64,000 bases of DNA from Streptomyces sp. Tue 6430 (GCA_021568835.1 JAKGSH010000010.1:2728001-2792000), one strand, 5' to 3'; positions 52,667 through 61,624 are shown, counted from the stretch's first letter. Numbers and translations are program-made. Notes: a model not told the origin generated them from the sequence alone.

Positions 52667-52924
52667 ACGGCCGGGCTGGACACAGGCTCGACGACCACCG
52701 TGGCGGAGGGAGCACGGGCCCCTTCGTCCCGAAGCGCTGCGAGCACCTGCGTGACCTGCGGCCGAACCGATCACGACCCGGGCGGACCGCTCGCGACCCG
52801 GGCGGACCGTCAGCGGGCTTCCATGACCGTGTGTCCTGGTACGGGGCTGTCGCAGCGCGGTCAGACACTCGGCCGATCCCCGGCCGCACATGATCCGTAC
52901 CGCCGCTGACAGAACTTTTCGCGC

Positions 52925-52956
52925 CCTTGCGACCTTGCGACCTTGCGACCTTGCGA
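52925..52956. repeat. Four 8-bp repeats (CTTGCGAC)
   Basis: Four perfect CTTGCGAC units about 30 bp from the 3' end of the tRNA-Trp gene. Confidence 0.9.
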
Positions 52957-52985
52957 CCTGCACATGGACGCGCAGCCGAGGCGGG

Positions 52986-53060
52986 CGAAACCGGCCGGAT
53001 TCGAACCGGCGTCCTCGCGGTTTTGGAGACCGCGCGCGACTACCTCTGCGCTACGGCTTC
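52986..53060 (-). tRNA. tRNA-Trp-like gene (anticodon CCA)
   Basis: A cloverleaf of about 75 nt. Acceptor GAAGCCG pairs with CGGTTTC (one G-T), D arm GCGC/GCGC with loop AGAGGTAGTC, anticodon stem GCGGT/ACCGC around CTCCAAA, and T arm GCCGGTTCGAATCCGGC. It lacks a base between the D and anticodon stems and has a six-base variable loop, so it is slightly unusual. The main Streptomyces tRNA-Trp, from memory, has a different acceptor stem, so this would be a second gene. Confidence 0.75.
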
Positions 53061-53111
53061 GTCCGGCTGGGATCCTAGTCGCCTCGGCCACGCGCACAGG
53101 AGTGAGGGAAC

Positions 53112-53597
53112 ATGACCGGGCAAGAAGCCGTGGACCTGATTCGCCTCGCCGACGACGAGGGGAACAGCGTCGTCGTACGCGTGACCGGACGGTACATGCC
53201 GGGGGTGCTGACAGGCCACGACACCCTGACCGCGAACGTCCTGGTGACGACCGGGTTCGTCAGCGGGCAACTGGAAGTCCGGCTCTCGCCCAGCGACCTG
53301 GTCGCGTGGGAGACAGCTCTCGACTCGTTGGCGGCGGGGCGGGACATCAGCTGGATGGGAGGTCGCGCGCCCGAGATCAGGATCGAACTCGAAGGGGGGC
53401 GTGGCTGCCCCGACGTCATCGTCGACGACGTACCGGGTTCCATGGCGACAGTGACCGTGCCCGTGGCTCTCGAAGAGGGCTGGGTGGATGATCAGCGTCG
53501 CCGTTCGGACGAGGTTCGCCGACGCTGGCCCCGGGAGGTGGTGGAGCCCTCTTCCGGTGTCTACGAGTGGAGTCCGAGCCGAAAGCGACATCCATAG
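53112..53597 (+). CDS. DUF5959 family protein
   Basis: A 161-residue protein with the opening EAVDLIRLADDEGNSVVVRV and the blocks PGVLTGHDTLTANVLVTTGF and WETALDSLAAGRDISWMGGR that I associate with DUF5959 of Streptomyces. It looks beta-rich and soluble. Function is unknown; paralogues are common and often lie among accessory genes. It starts 52 bp right of the tRNA-Trp gene (divergent). Confidence 0.75.
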   Translation: MTGQEAVDLIRLADDEGNSVVVRVTGRYMPGVLTGHDTLTANVLVTTGFVSGQLEVRLSPSDLVAWETALDSLAAGRDISWMGGRAPEIRIELEGGRGCPDVIVDDVPGSMATVTVPVALEEGWVDDQRRRSDEVRRRWPREVVEPSSGVYEWSPSRKRHP

Positions 53598-53738
53598 CCG
53601 GAACACCCCGCCCGGTCTCCGACCTGCGCACCGTGCGCCGTGCCGCTGCGGGTACGGACGCTCTTGGACACTCCCCCGGTGGTGGGTCAGACGGGTGACG
53701 ACGGCCGTGAACGCGTACCCCCGGCCCGGACGGCACGC

Positions 53739-54515
53739 TCAGCCACGCGCGAGGGTGGTGACCAGTACGTCTCGGTGGGCGGGTCGGCCGGCGTCCAGCG
53801 GGCGGACCGGTGAGACCTCGTGCAACGTCGTGCGGTCGTCGCCCAGGAGAAGGGTGCCGGGACGGCTGAGAGTCGCGGTCAGCAGTTCGGCGCCGTCCGG
53901 GGCGGACACCGTGCTCTCGCCACCGACGACGTTCACCCGGTCGATGAGCAAGGAGGTGACCAGGGTGACTCCGTCGCGGTGTCGTCCCTCGGGCGTGGGC
54001 TGCCCCCCGTCGCCGGCCTCGGCCACGACCCTGAAAGGGTGCACCTCTGCGCTCCACTCGTCCGCGGTGTCCAGGCATGCGGCGACCTGACCGAGCATGC
54101 GGAGCAGCGCTGCCAGAAGAGGCTCGCGCAGGAAGGCCTCGGTCAACGGTTCGAAGTGGCGGTTCACCTCGACATACAGCGGATTGCTCTCTTCCGGCTG
54201 GACGAAGGCGCCATGCGGTCTCGTCCGGAGCTCCCCCGCGCGGGACAGGGAGAAGTGCCCGTGGCGTCGCAGCCGCCGTGTTCCCGTCTCGGCCGCGTAG
54301 GGGTCCGGCGCCAAGTCCTCCCAGTGTGCGGCGAACCGCGCCCACCCCTGCTCGTCCGTTCCCAGACACTTCGAGACGGCGGGCGGCGCCATGACGTGGC
54401 AGCCCACCGAGACGAGAGCCCGGCGGGCCTCCTCGATCGGTCGGCGGACGTCATCCACGGCCACGCGGCTGCTCCCGTGGTCCAGGCCCACTGCGCTGCG
54501 GTGTCCTTCGCCCAT
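53739..54515 (-). CDS. 2-oxoglutarate/Fe(II) dioxygenase family protein (IDO/BsmA-like)
   Basis: A 258-residue protein of the 2OG-Fe dioxygenase family (PF10014 type, which includes L-isoleucine 4-hydroxylase). The iron motif His-x-Asp is in GRHRDGVTLVTSLLIDR; the distal His is in LHEVSPVRPLDAGR, followed by the 2OG-binding Arg region HRDVLVTTLARG. EDLAPDPYAAETGTRRLRRH is the other conserved block. ATG 54515 lacks a strong ribosome site; GTG codons a little downstream are alternatives. The likely role is hydroxylation of a free amino acid. No peptide-synthesis genes are nearby. Confidence 0.75.
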   Translation of the reverse strand: MGEGHRSAVGLDHGSSRVAVDDVRRPIEEARRALVSVGCHVMAPPAVSKCLGTDEQGWARFAAHWEDLAPDPYAAETGTRRLRRHGHFSLSRAGELRTRPHGAFVQPEESNPLYVEVNRHFEPLTEAFLREPLLAALLRMLGQVAACLDTADEWSAEVHPFRVVAEAGDGGQPTPEGRHRDGVTLVTSLLIDRVNVVGGESTVSAPDGAELLTATLSRPGTLLLGDDRTTLHEVSPVRPLDAGRPAHRDVLVTTLARG

Positions 54516-55389
54516 GGATCCATGCTCGGATGCGGCACGACCCTCCGCATCCGCTGCGTCCCGGATGCGTCCCGGATGCGTCCCGGACGGCATCACCACC
54601 GACGGGCCACCAAGTGAAGCGACCTCCCGTGAAGCGCGTTCCCGAAGCCCGGACGCGCCCTCGACGGCCGACGGGCCGCGGCCGCCGAGCCGCACCGGCA
54701 CACCGGCACACCGGAGCCCACGAAACGCAGACCACCAAAAGCCGCCCTCGCGAAGGTGCACGCACACCTCATGCCCGGCAGCCGGGATCGCACCCGGAAG
54801 GCACTCGACCATGCGCTCCGACCGCCCCAGAACCCGCCGGACCGAGGTCCCACGGAGAGCCCGGCCCATGAAAACGCCCCCGCCCCACACCGTAAGCGCA
54901 GGTCGGGGGCGGTGGGTTCGTGCGCCTGGCGGTCGTCATCGGCCACTGTCGAGCGACCTCGGACGGCCCAGGGACGGCCCAGCTCCGGCGCACTCGGCTG
55001 ACGGCCGGCACTTCGCTATGACCTGTCTGAACCTCAGCCGACGACAGTCAGCCACGACGGCGGGCGTGCCGACCGACCACGCACGCGTGTGCCTCGCCGC
55101 ACCCCCACCGGCCTCAGCCACGCTGCCATGCCGTCGACCACAGCAAGCCGTGCCGGCGGAAGCGTGGCGGTGAGACCTTGGGTGACGGCCTCTTCGTCCC
55201 GAAGCAACTGGAGCGGGGGCTCTCCCTGGGCCGGTGTGCTCCTCACCTGCGCTGACGGTCCACAGGTGTCCGTGCACGTCCGCCGTTGTGCGTCTGCGTT
55301 GTCACGCAGTTAGACACGCACCAGTGCCGCTCTTCGCTCCCTGGAAACATTGGTGCGGGCGGGCTGAAGGCTGCTCGTGAAGAAGCGTA
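54516..55389. other. About 870-bp gap, repeats and hairpins but no convincing gene
   Basis: Three GCGTCCCGGAT units at 54555-54590 and a CGGCACACCGGCACACCGG stretch near 54697. GACGGCCCAGGGACGGCCCA at 54967 is echoed at 58764. Frames on both strands lack codon bias. This may be the scar of an old element. Confidence 0.45.
54875..54911. terminator. Terminator-like hairpin
   Basis: CGCCCCCG at 54875-54882 pairs with CGGGGGCG at 54904-54911. Its loop contains GCGCAGGTC, like the terminator after gpmA. Confidence 0.45.
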
Positions 55390-55424
55390 CGGCCCCTGAC
55401 CATCTGAGCCGGTCGGGGGCCGTT
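55390..55424 (-). terminator. Hairpin after the RTX-type gene
   Basis: 13-bp arms ACGGCCCCTGACC / GGTCGGGGGCCGT with one mismatch, followed on the minus strand side by an AT-richer tract, 38 bp beyond the stop of the glycine-rich protein. Confidence 0.7.
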
Positions 55425-55462
55425 CTTGGGTGTGCTGTCCGTCAGACCACCGTGGCGGGGGG

Positions 55463-56785
55463 TCAGCAGCCGGGGCCGGTGGCCGGGTTGGTGCAGGTGT
55501 TGCGGCCGGGTCCGCCGTCGTTGGTGTTGGTACCGGCGCCGCCGTTCAGGGTGTCGTTGCCGTTGTTGCCCTGGAGGGCGTCATTGCCGGCGCCGCCGTT
55601 GATCTGGTCGTTGCCGTCGTCGCCGATGAGGGTGTCGTCGTTGTTGTCACCGTTGATGATGTCGTTGCCGGTGCCGCCTTCGATGCGGTCGTTGCCGGCG
55701 TTGCCACTGAGCTTGTCGTTGCCCGCGCCGCCGCAGATGAGGTCGTTGCCGCCGGCGCCGTCGACGACGTCGTTACCGCCGAGCGCGAAGATCACGTCGT
55801 TGCCCGGTGTGCCGGTGATGGTGTCGTTGCCGTTCGTGCCCGTGATGGTGGCCGTGGCGGTCGCGCAGTTCGCGGAGGTTACCTCGTAGGTGATGGTCAC
55901 CTGCGCCGATCCTGAGGCCGGTCCGGAAGTACCGCCCGACGGGACAAAGTTCGACCCACCACCGCCGCCCCCGGGCCCGAAGGTGCCGACCGAGCTGATG
56001 GTGGAGCAGCCCCCTCCTCCGCCGCCGCCGAACCAGCCGGCTCCGCCTCCTCCACCACCGAATTCGCCGCCGCCCAGGCCACCGGCACCGCCTTGACCTG
56101 CGGTGCCGGATGTACCGCCGCCGGTCGGGCAGGCGGCGCCGCCAGTGCCGCCGGCTGTCTGGGTTCCGCCACCACCGCCAGTGCCGCCCTCCGGCCGGTC
56201 GCCGCCGGGCTCTCCGGCGTCTCCGGCGTCTCCGCCGGTGGCCTCGGGGACGCCGAATCCACTGTATCCACTACCTCCTCCGCCGCCGCCGGCGGCGACG
56301 ATGAGGCGGGGGTCGGTGCTGGGGACGCCGGTCAGTACACAGCCGGCGTTGGCCGAGCTGCACGTGCGGACGTCGCTGGAACCGCCGCCGGCACCGCCCG
56401 GGAAGGTGGCGGCGCTGCTGCCGCCACCGGTGCCGACGTTGACGTAGAGAGTGCTGCCGGGTGTCACGGTGACGGTGCCACTGACGGTGGCGCCTGCCCC
56501 GCCGGCGCCGCCGCCGTCGGACCCGTTGTTGCCTGCGGCGCCGGTGGCAGTGACGGACAGCTGGGTGACACCGGCCGGGACGGTGAAGGGCTGGTCGGCG
56601 CCCGCGCTGAAGGTGGCCGTGATGGGAGCCGCCGCAGCGGGCGTCGCCGTGGGCAGCACCAGCGCCGCCGCCGGCAGCACGGCGGTGGTGAGCAGCAGAC
56701 CCACACGCCGCGCCAGACCCCGTGACCGCCCAACCCTCGCACCCCGTCGTTCGATCACCGCACGTAGCGGAACCAGTCCCACCAT
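55463..56785 (-). CDS. Secreted glycine-rich protein with RTX-like calcium-binding repeats
   Basis: A 440-residue exported protein from ATG 56785 (after GAGGAG). A signal peptide with Arg-rich start and ALVLPTATPAAAAP ends near residue 48. Residues 50-120 form a beta domain (FTVPAGVTQLSVTATGAAGN). Residues 120-290 are extremely Gly-rich (GGGGGGSGYSGFG, GGGGGGAGWFGGGGGGG) with a few cysteines. Residues 300-420 carry about nine RTX nonapeptides such as GGAGNDKLSGNAGNDRIEGG and GGTGNDIINGDNNDDTLIGD, which fold as a calcium-bound beta-roll. No toxin or enzyme domain and no type I exporter is seen, so a structural or adhesive surface role is likely. Confidence 0.85.
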   Translation of the reverse strand: MVGLVPLRAVIERRGARVGRSRGLARRVGLLLTTAVLPAAALVLPTATPAAAAPITATFSAGADQPFTVPAGVTQLSVTATGAAGNNGSDGGGAGGAGATVSGTVTVTPGSTLYVNVGTGGGSSAATFPGGAGGGSSDVRTCSSANAGCVLTGVPSTDPRLIVAAGGGGGGSGYSGFGVPEATGGDAGDAGEPGGDRPEGGTGGGGGTQTAGGTGGAACPTGGGTSGTAGQGGAGGLGGGEFGGGGGGAGWFGGGGGGGCSTISSVGTFGPGGGGGGSNFVPSGGTSGPASGSAQVTITYEVTSANCATATATITGTNGNDTITGTPGNDVIFALGGNDVVDGAGGNDLICGGAGNDKLSGNAGNDRIEGGTGNDIINGDNNDDTLIGDDGNDQINGGAGNDALQGNNGNDTLNGGAGTNTNDGGPGRNTCTNPATGPGC

Positions 56786-57260
56786 CACCACTCCTCGTCG
56801 AACGGTCCCCGCCACCCACACGGAGTGCGCCAGGGGCACCGGCTGATCTGCCCGACCCCTCACCCGGAGCCGCCCGACGATCAAGCCACACCTGTGATGA
56901 CATGGCCGCGGAGACACACCGCCACCCGGACCGTGATCCGCCGACCGGCCGCACTCACCCCGCGCGACGGAAGCCGGCCGTGGACCAACGTGATCACCAG
57001 CGCGATCGCCGGGCTCGATGCCCTCCCGAACCACGGCTGACCAGCAGCGTCGCGTCCCTACGAGCAGCACACCCCGGAGCCGTGGAACCCGGTGCCCACC
57101 CGGCGCGACACCCGGGCCCTCAGGCTGCCCACAAGCAGAAATCCCCGCTCTGAACGAGCAGAAAAAGTCCGTCAGCAAGCTGACGGACCTTCATGCAAGA
57201 TCGAGGTTAGGAGGAAGGCTGGGGCTTCGGCTTGGTGAACTGCCGCTTCACTGGCCGGGC
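56786..57260. other. About 475-bp gap without a convincing gene
   Basis: Promoter region of the RTX gene and then mixed sequence of lower G/C. CCGTCAGCAAGCTGACGG at 57168-57185 is an 8-bp perfect hairpin next to the IS630 left end. Confidence 0.5.
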
Positions 57261-57262
57261 TA

Positions 57263-58500
57263 GTGCTCTGACCGCATAGGTTCGCCGGGTCGATGGTGGT
57301 GGCGGTTGGATGGGCGGTGACGTCCGATCCGAACCGCTGGAGGTGTGGTGGCCGAGCCTGTCCGTGTGCGCAGACTGACCGACCAGGAAGGTCAGAAGCT
57401 GCAGCAGATCGTGCGCCGGGGCAGCACCAGCTCGGTGCGCTACCGGCGCGCGATGATGCTGCTGGCCTCGGCCGGCGGGAACCGGGTGCCCGTGATCGCG
57501 CAGCTGGTCCAGGCCGACGAGGACACCGTGCGCGATGTGATCCACCGGTTCAACGAGATCGGCCTGGCCTGCCTGGACCCTCGGTGGGCGGGAGGCCGTC
57601 CCCGCCTGCTCAGCCCTGACGAGGAAGACTTCGTCGTCCAGACGGCCACCACCCGCCCCACCAAACTCGGCCAGCCCTTCACCCGCTGGTCGTTGCGCAA
57701 GCTCGTCGCCTACCTGCGGAAAGTCCACGGCCGGATGATCCTCATCGGCCGCGAGGCGTTACGCGGCCTGCTCGCCCGCCGTGGCATCACCTTCCAGCGC
57801 ACCAAGACGTGGAAGGAGTCGCCGGACCCCGACCGTGAGGCAAAGCTGGACCGGATCGAGGAGGTCCTTCACCGCTTCCCCGACCGGGTCTTCGCCTTCG
57901 ACGAATTCGGCCCGCTCGGGATCAGACCCACCGCGGGCTCGGGCTGGGCCGCACGCAAACGCCCCGACCGGCTGCCCGCCACCTACCACCGCACCCACGG
58001 AGTGCGCTACTTCCACGGCTGCTACTCGGTCGGCGACGACCGCCTGTGGGGCGTCAACCACCGCAGAAAGGGAGCCGTGAACACGCTGGCCGCCCTGAAG
58101 TCGATCCGCGCCGCCCGACCCGACGGCGCCCCGATCTACGTCATCCTGGACAACCTGTCCGCCCACAAGGGCAGCGACATCCGACGCTGGGCGAAGAAAC
58201 ACAAGGTCGAGCTGTGTTTCACCCCGACCTACGCCTCGTGGGCGAACCCCATCGAGGCCCACTTCGGGCCGCTGCGGCAGTTCACCATCGCCAACTCGAA
58301 CTACCCCAACCACACGGTTCAGACCCGGGCCCTGCACGCCTACCTGCGCTGGCGCAACGCCAACGCCCGCCATCGCGATGTCCTGGCCGCCGAACGCAAG
58401 GAACGCGCCCGCGTCCGCAGCGAGAAAGGCATCCGCTGGGGCGGACGCCCCCTCGCCACCGCGGCCTGACCAACCCGGCGAACCTACGCGGTCAGAGCAC
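57263..58500 (+). mobile_element. IS630-family insertion sequence, 1238 bp
   Basis: Inverted terminal repeats GTGCTCTGACCGC(A/G)TAGG followed by TTCGCCGGGT match at 27 of 28 positions. Flanking TA at 57261-57262 and 58501-58502 is the target duplication typical of IS630/Tc1. One intact transposase frame. Near-identical ends and an intact gene suggest recent movement. Confidence 0.9.
57345..58469 (+). CDS. IS630-family transposase
   Basis: A 374-residue single-frame transposase. The N-terminal helix-turn-helix region is RLTDQEGQKLQQIVRRGSTS to about 115. The DDE catalytic core has the first Asp in VFAFDEFGPLGI, the second in IYVILDNLSAHKG and the Glu in SWANPIEAHFGPL. No frame break, unlike many IS630 copies that need frameshifting. 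GTG 57345 follows GGAGGTGTG. Confidence 0.9.
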   Translation: MVAEPVRVRRLTDQEGQKLQQIVRRGSTSSVRYRRAMMLLASAGGNRVPVIAQLVQADEDTVRDVIHRFNEIGLACLDPRWAGGRPRLLSPDEEDFVVQTATTRPTKLGQPFTRWSLRKLVAYLRKVHGRMILIGREALRGLLARRGITFQRTKTWKESPDPDREAKLDRIEEVLHRFPDRVFAFDEFGPLGIRPTAGSGWAARKRPDRLPATYHRTHGVRYFHGCYSVGDDRLWGVNHRRKGAVNTLAALKSIRAARPDGAPIYVILDNLSAHKGSDIRRWAKKHKVELCFTPTYASWANPIEAHFGPLRQFTIANSNYPNHTVQTRALHAYLRWRNANARHRDVLAAERKERARVRSEKGIRWGGRPLATAA

Positions 58501-58502
58501 TA

Positions 58503-58795
58503 GCGTGCATGGATGCTCCCGCTAGCAACCCTCGTTGACCGCTGCTGACCCTTGCCTCCGGCAGGGCTATAGCACGGCGCCCTCGGCAATTACGGGAGGG
58601 CTATCGGGCTCCTCTCCTGACCCGGAGGTCGGCGGAGCGGGTTGCCATTTGGGCTGATCGGAGGAAGTGAGGCCGCGCTCGGACTGTGGTCCGGGGTTCA
58701 CCCTGCTCTCGTACTGACGATGGCCTTCATGGTGACCGTCCGCATCACCGTCCGCCTCGTGTAGCTTCGACGGCCCAGCGGCGGCCCAGCCCCAC
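58503..58795. other. Gap between IS630 and gpmA
   Basis: About 290 bp with no convincing gene. GACGGCCCAGCGGCGGCCCA at 58764 nearly repeats a motif at 54967. Confidence 0.45.
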
Positions 58796-58799
58796 CAAA

Positions 58800-58838
58800 A
58801 AGCCCCCACCCCGCGAGAAACTCGCAGGTCGGGGGCTT
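58800..58838 (-). terminator. Terminator after gpmA
   Basis: AAGCCCCC / GGGGGCTT arms with an inner CGCGAG/CTCGC stem, 13 bp beyond the gpmA stop on the minus strand. Confidence 0.75.
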
Positions 58839-58850
58839 GCTGGTGTCGCG

Positions 58851-59612
58851 TTACTTCTTCTTGCCCTGGTTCTTGACCGCCTCGATGGCCGCTGCGGCCG
58901 CCTCGGGGTCGAGGTAGGTGCCGCCGGGGGTGAGCGGCTTGAAGTCGGCGTCCAGTTCGTAGGACAGGGGGATGCCCGTGGGGATGTTCAGGCCCGCGAT
59001 GTCGGCGTCGGAGATGCCGTCCAGGTGCTTGACCAGGGCGCGGAGCGAGTTGCCGTGGGCGGCGACCAGGACCGTGCGGCCGGTGAGGAGGTCGGGGACG
59101 ATGGCGTCGAACCAGTACGGGAGCATGCGGACGACGACGTCCTTCAGGCACTCCGTCCGGGGGCGCAGCTCCGGCGGCAGGGTCGCGTAGCGGGCGTCGT
59201 CGAACTGGGAGTACTCGGCGTCGCGGTCCAGCGGCGGGGGCGGGGTGTCGTAGGAGCGGCGCCAGAGCATGAACTGCTCCTCGCCGAACTCGGCGAGCGT
59301 CTGGGCCTTGTCCTTGCCCTGGAGGGCGCCGTAGTGACGCTCGTTCAGGCGCCAGGAGCGGTGGACCGGGATCCAGTGGCGGTCGGCGGCCTCGAGGGCC
59401 AGCTGCGCGGTGCGGATCGCGCGCTTCTGGAGGGACGTGTGGACCACGTCGGGCAGCAGGCCGGCGTCCTTGAGCAGCTCACCGCCGCGGACCGCCTCCT
59501 TCTCGCCCTTCTCGTTGAGGTTGACGTCCACCCAGCCGGTGAACAGGTTCTTCGCGTTCCACTCGCTCTCGCCGTGGCGGAGGAGGATCAGCTTGTACGG
59601 TGCGTCGGCCAT
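58851..59612 (-). CDS. gpmA: 2,3-bisphosphoglycerate-dependent phosphoglycerate mutase
   Basis: A 253-residue glycolytic/gluconeogenic enzyme interconverting 3- and 2-phosphoglycerate. The phosphohistidine motif LILLRHGESEWN is at residues 8-19; SLQKRAIRTAQLAL, WRLNERHYGALQGKDKAQT and VLVAAHGNSLRALVKHLDG (second catalytic His) follow. ATG 59612 fits the family start. It is a single gene with its own terminator. Confidence 0.95.
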   Translation of the reverse strand: MADAPYKLILLRHGESEWNAKNLFTGWVDVNLNEKGEKEAVRGGELLKDAGLLPDVVHTSLQKRAIRTAQLALEAADRHWIPVHRSWRLNERHYGALQGKDKAQTLAEFGEEQFMLWRRSYDTPPPPLDRDAEYSQFDDARYATLPPELRPRTECLKDVVVRMLPYWFDAIVPDLLTGRTVLVAAHGNSLRALVKHLDGISDADIAGLNIPTGIPLSYELDADFKPLTPGGTYLDPEAAAAAIEAVKNQGKKK

Positions 59613-59774
59613 GGCTATGAGCGTAATCCAAGGTTTTGGGGGCCGGTGCCCCGTGCCCGAGGGGCGGACAGCCGGCGGACGGTTGACGGGATCTGTTAAT
59701 CGAGTGGTCGCCGGGGCCCGGCCCCTCGTAAGTTCTAGGCACCGCCTGCGCCGCTTACATCCGGGGGATCCGTC

Positions 59775-61127
59775 ATGCCGTCCGTCGTCTCCGTCAGAGC
59801 CTTCCGGCATGCCGCCCGGGAGACGGTCTCCGGGTTGCCCCGCGAGTTCTGGTGGCTGTGGACCAGCACCCTGGTGAACCGGCTCGGCGCCTTCGTCGCC
59901 ACCTTCATGGCGCTGTACCTCACCCTCGACCGGGGCTACTCCGCCTCGTACGCCGGTCTCGTCGCCGCGCTGCACGGGCTGGGCGGGGTCGTCTCGTCCC
60001 TCGGCGGCGGCGTCATGGCCGACCGGCTGGGGCGGCGGCCCACGATGCTCGTGGCGCAGACCGCCACCGCGCTGTCCGTGGCGGCGCTCGGCTTCGTGCA
60101 CCACCCGCTCGCCATCGCCGGTGTCGCCTTCCTCGTCGGCATGGCCTCCAACGCCTCCCGGCCCGCCGTGCAGGCGATGATGGCCGACATCGTGCGGCCC
60201 GAGGACCGGGTCCGGGCGTTCTCCCTGAACTACTGGGCCATCAACCTCGGCTTCGCGATCTCGTCCATGGGCGCCGGGTTCATCGCCGAGTTCAGTTACC
60301 TCGCCGGCTTCCTGATCGAGGCCGGCATGACCCTGGCCTGCGCGATCGTCGTCTTCCTGAAGCTGCCCGAGTCACGGCCGGAGCAGCCGGGCGGGGGCGG
60401 TAAGGGAGGCGAGGGCGGCAAGGGTGCTCCGGAGGAGGCCGTCGGGCTGGGGACCGTCCTGCGCGACCGGCGGTTCATGGGGGTGGTCGGGCTGTCGTTC
60501 CTGGTCGCGTTCATCTTCCAGCAGGGCGCGATCGGCCTGCCGGTGGCCATGGGCGCGGCCGGCTTCACCCCGGCCGACTACGGCATGGCGATCGCCGTCA
60601 ACGGCGTCCTGATCGTCGCCCTCCAGATCCCCGTCACCCGCTTCATCCAGCACCGCGATCCGGGCCGGCTGCTGGTGGTCTCGTCCGTGCTCGCGGGGTA
60701 CGGCTTCGGACTCACCGCCTTCGCGGGATCGGTCGGCGTGTTCGCGCTCACCGTCTGCGTGTGGACGCTCGCCGAGATCGTCAACGCGCCGACCCAGACC
60801 GGGCTCGTGGTCCGCCTCTCCCCCGTCCACGGGCGCGGCCGCTACCAGGGCATGTACACCCTGTCGTGGGCGGTGGCCTCGCTCGTCGCCCCGCTGATGT
60901 CCGGTGTCGTCATCGACCGGTACGGCGCGGAGTGGCTGTGGGGACTGTGCGCGGTCGTCGGGACGGCGGCGGGCGCCGGGTACGCGGTGCTGATGCGGCG
61001 CCTGCCCGCGGAGGAGCCCGTGACCGGGCCGGCGGCGGCACACACCGGCGAGCCCGCCACGGAGCCCGCCACGGAGCGCGCCGGCGAGGGGCCGGCCGCG
61101 GCCCCGGCGGACGTCGCGACCGCCTGA
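59775..61127 (+). CDS. MFS transporter
   Basis: A 450-residue major facilitator with twelve predicted membrane helices. The conserved loop between helices 2 and 3 is VMADRLGRRPTMLVAQ. Others are FWWLWTSTLVNRLGAFVATF, GVAFLVGMASNASRPAVQAM, FMGVVGLSFLVAFIFQQGAI and GRYQGMYTLSWAVASLVAPL. A Gly/Lys linker divides the halves and an Ala/Glu/Pro tail ends the protein. It resembles multidrug exporters. ATG 59775 is preceded by GGGGGATCC. Confidence 0.88.
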   Translation: MPSVVSVRAFRHAARETVSGLPREFWWLWTSTLVNRLGAFVATFMALYLTLDRGYSASYAGLVAALHGLGGVVSSLGGGVMADRLGRRPTMLVAQTATALSVAALGFVHHPLAIAGVAFLVGMASNASRPAVQAMMADIVRPEDRVRAFSLNYWAINLGFAISSMGAGFIAEFSYLAGFLIEAGMTLACAIVVFLKLPESRPEQPGGGGKGGEGGKGAPEEAVGLGTVLRDRRFMGVVGLSFLVAFIFQQGAIGLPVAMGAAGFTPADYGMAIAVNGVLIVALQIPVTRFIQHRDPGRLLVVSSVLAGYGFGLTAFAGSVGVFALTVCVWTLAEIVNAPTQTGLVVRLSPVHGRGRYQGMYTLSWAVASLVAPLMSGVVIDRYGAEWLWGLCAVVGTAAGAGYAVLMRRLPAEEPVTGPAAAHTGEPATEPATERAGEGPAAAPADVATA

Positions 61128-61148
61128 GCGGGGCCCGCCCCGCCTGCC

Positions 61149-61574
61149 TCACGGATGCATCCGCGCCCCCTTCAGCACCTTGTCCACCGCGTTCCGCGGC
61201 CCGTGCACCGCCAGGCCCACCAGATCCAGCGCGCCCGTCGGCACGGCCCGTACCGCCGCCCGGTTGTCGCGGTCGTTGCCGGTGGCGAAGAGGTCGCCGG
61301 TGAACACCGCGCGCGGGAGGGACCGGGAGAGCACGCGCGCGTGGGCCGCCGCCAGGGTCTCCTCGGTGCCCTCGAAGACCAGCACGGGCTGGCGGAACAT
61401 CGGCAGGTAGGGGACGCCGTCCGCGTCCTCGTACGGCTCCCCGACGACCTCGGGCACCTCCGTGCCCAGGCCGCTGACCAGGAAGGCGGTGACGTTCAGG
61501 CGCTGCCAGGTCTCGAGGTCCTCGCGCAGCAGGACGGCGATCTTCGTGTCGAAGCGGAGGGGTTCAGTGCTCAT
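61149..61574 (-). CDS. DUF2000 family protein
   Basis: A 141-residue DUF2000 protein (RFDTKIAVLLREDLETWQRL, FLVSGLGTEVPEVVGEPYED, GDLFATGNDRDNRAAVRAV, VGLAVHGPRNAVDKVLKGAR), related in fold to peptidyl-tRNA hydrolase PTH2. Function is unknown. In many Streptomyces it is divergent from an AraC regulator that presumably controls it; here an IS605-type element has been inserted between the two. Confidence 0.85.
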   Translation of the reverse strand: MSTEPLRFDTKIAVLLREDLETWQRLNVTAFLVSGLGTEVPEVVGEPYEDADGVPYLPMFRQPVLVFEGTEETLAAAHARVLSRSLPRAVFTGDLFATGNDRDNRAAVRAVPTGALDLVGLAVHGPRNAVDKVLKGARMHP

Positions 61575-61624
61575 GCCCTGAGACTGCCGTCCGGCACACA
61601 GGGGCGTCTTGTACGTTCTTTGCG

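Noticed and set aside
54391..55277. Several 80-260 codon frames on both strands
   Set aside because: They overlap each other and the dioxygenase, with repeats and no codon bias.
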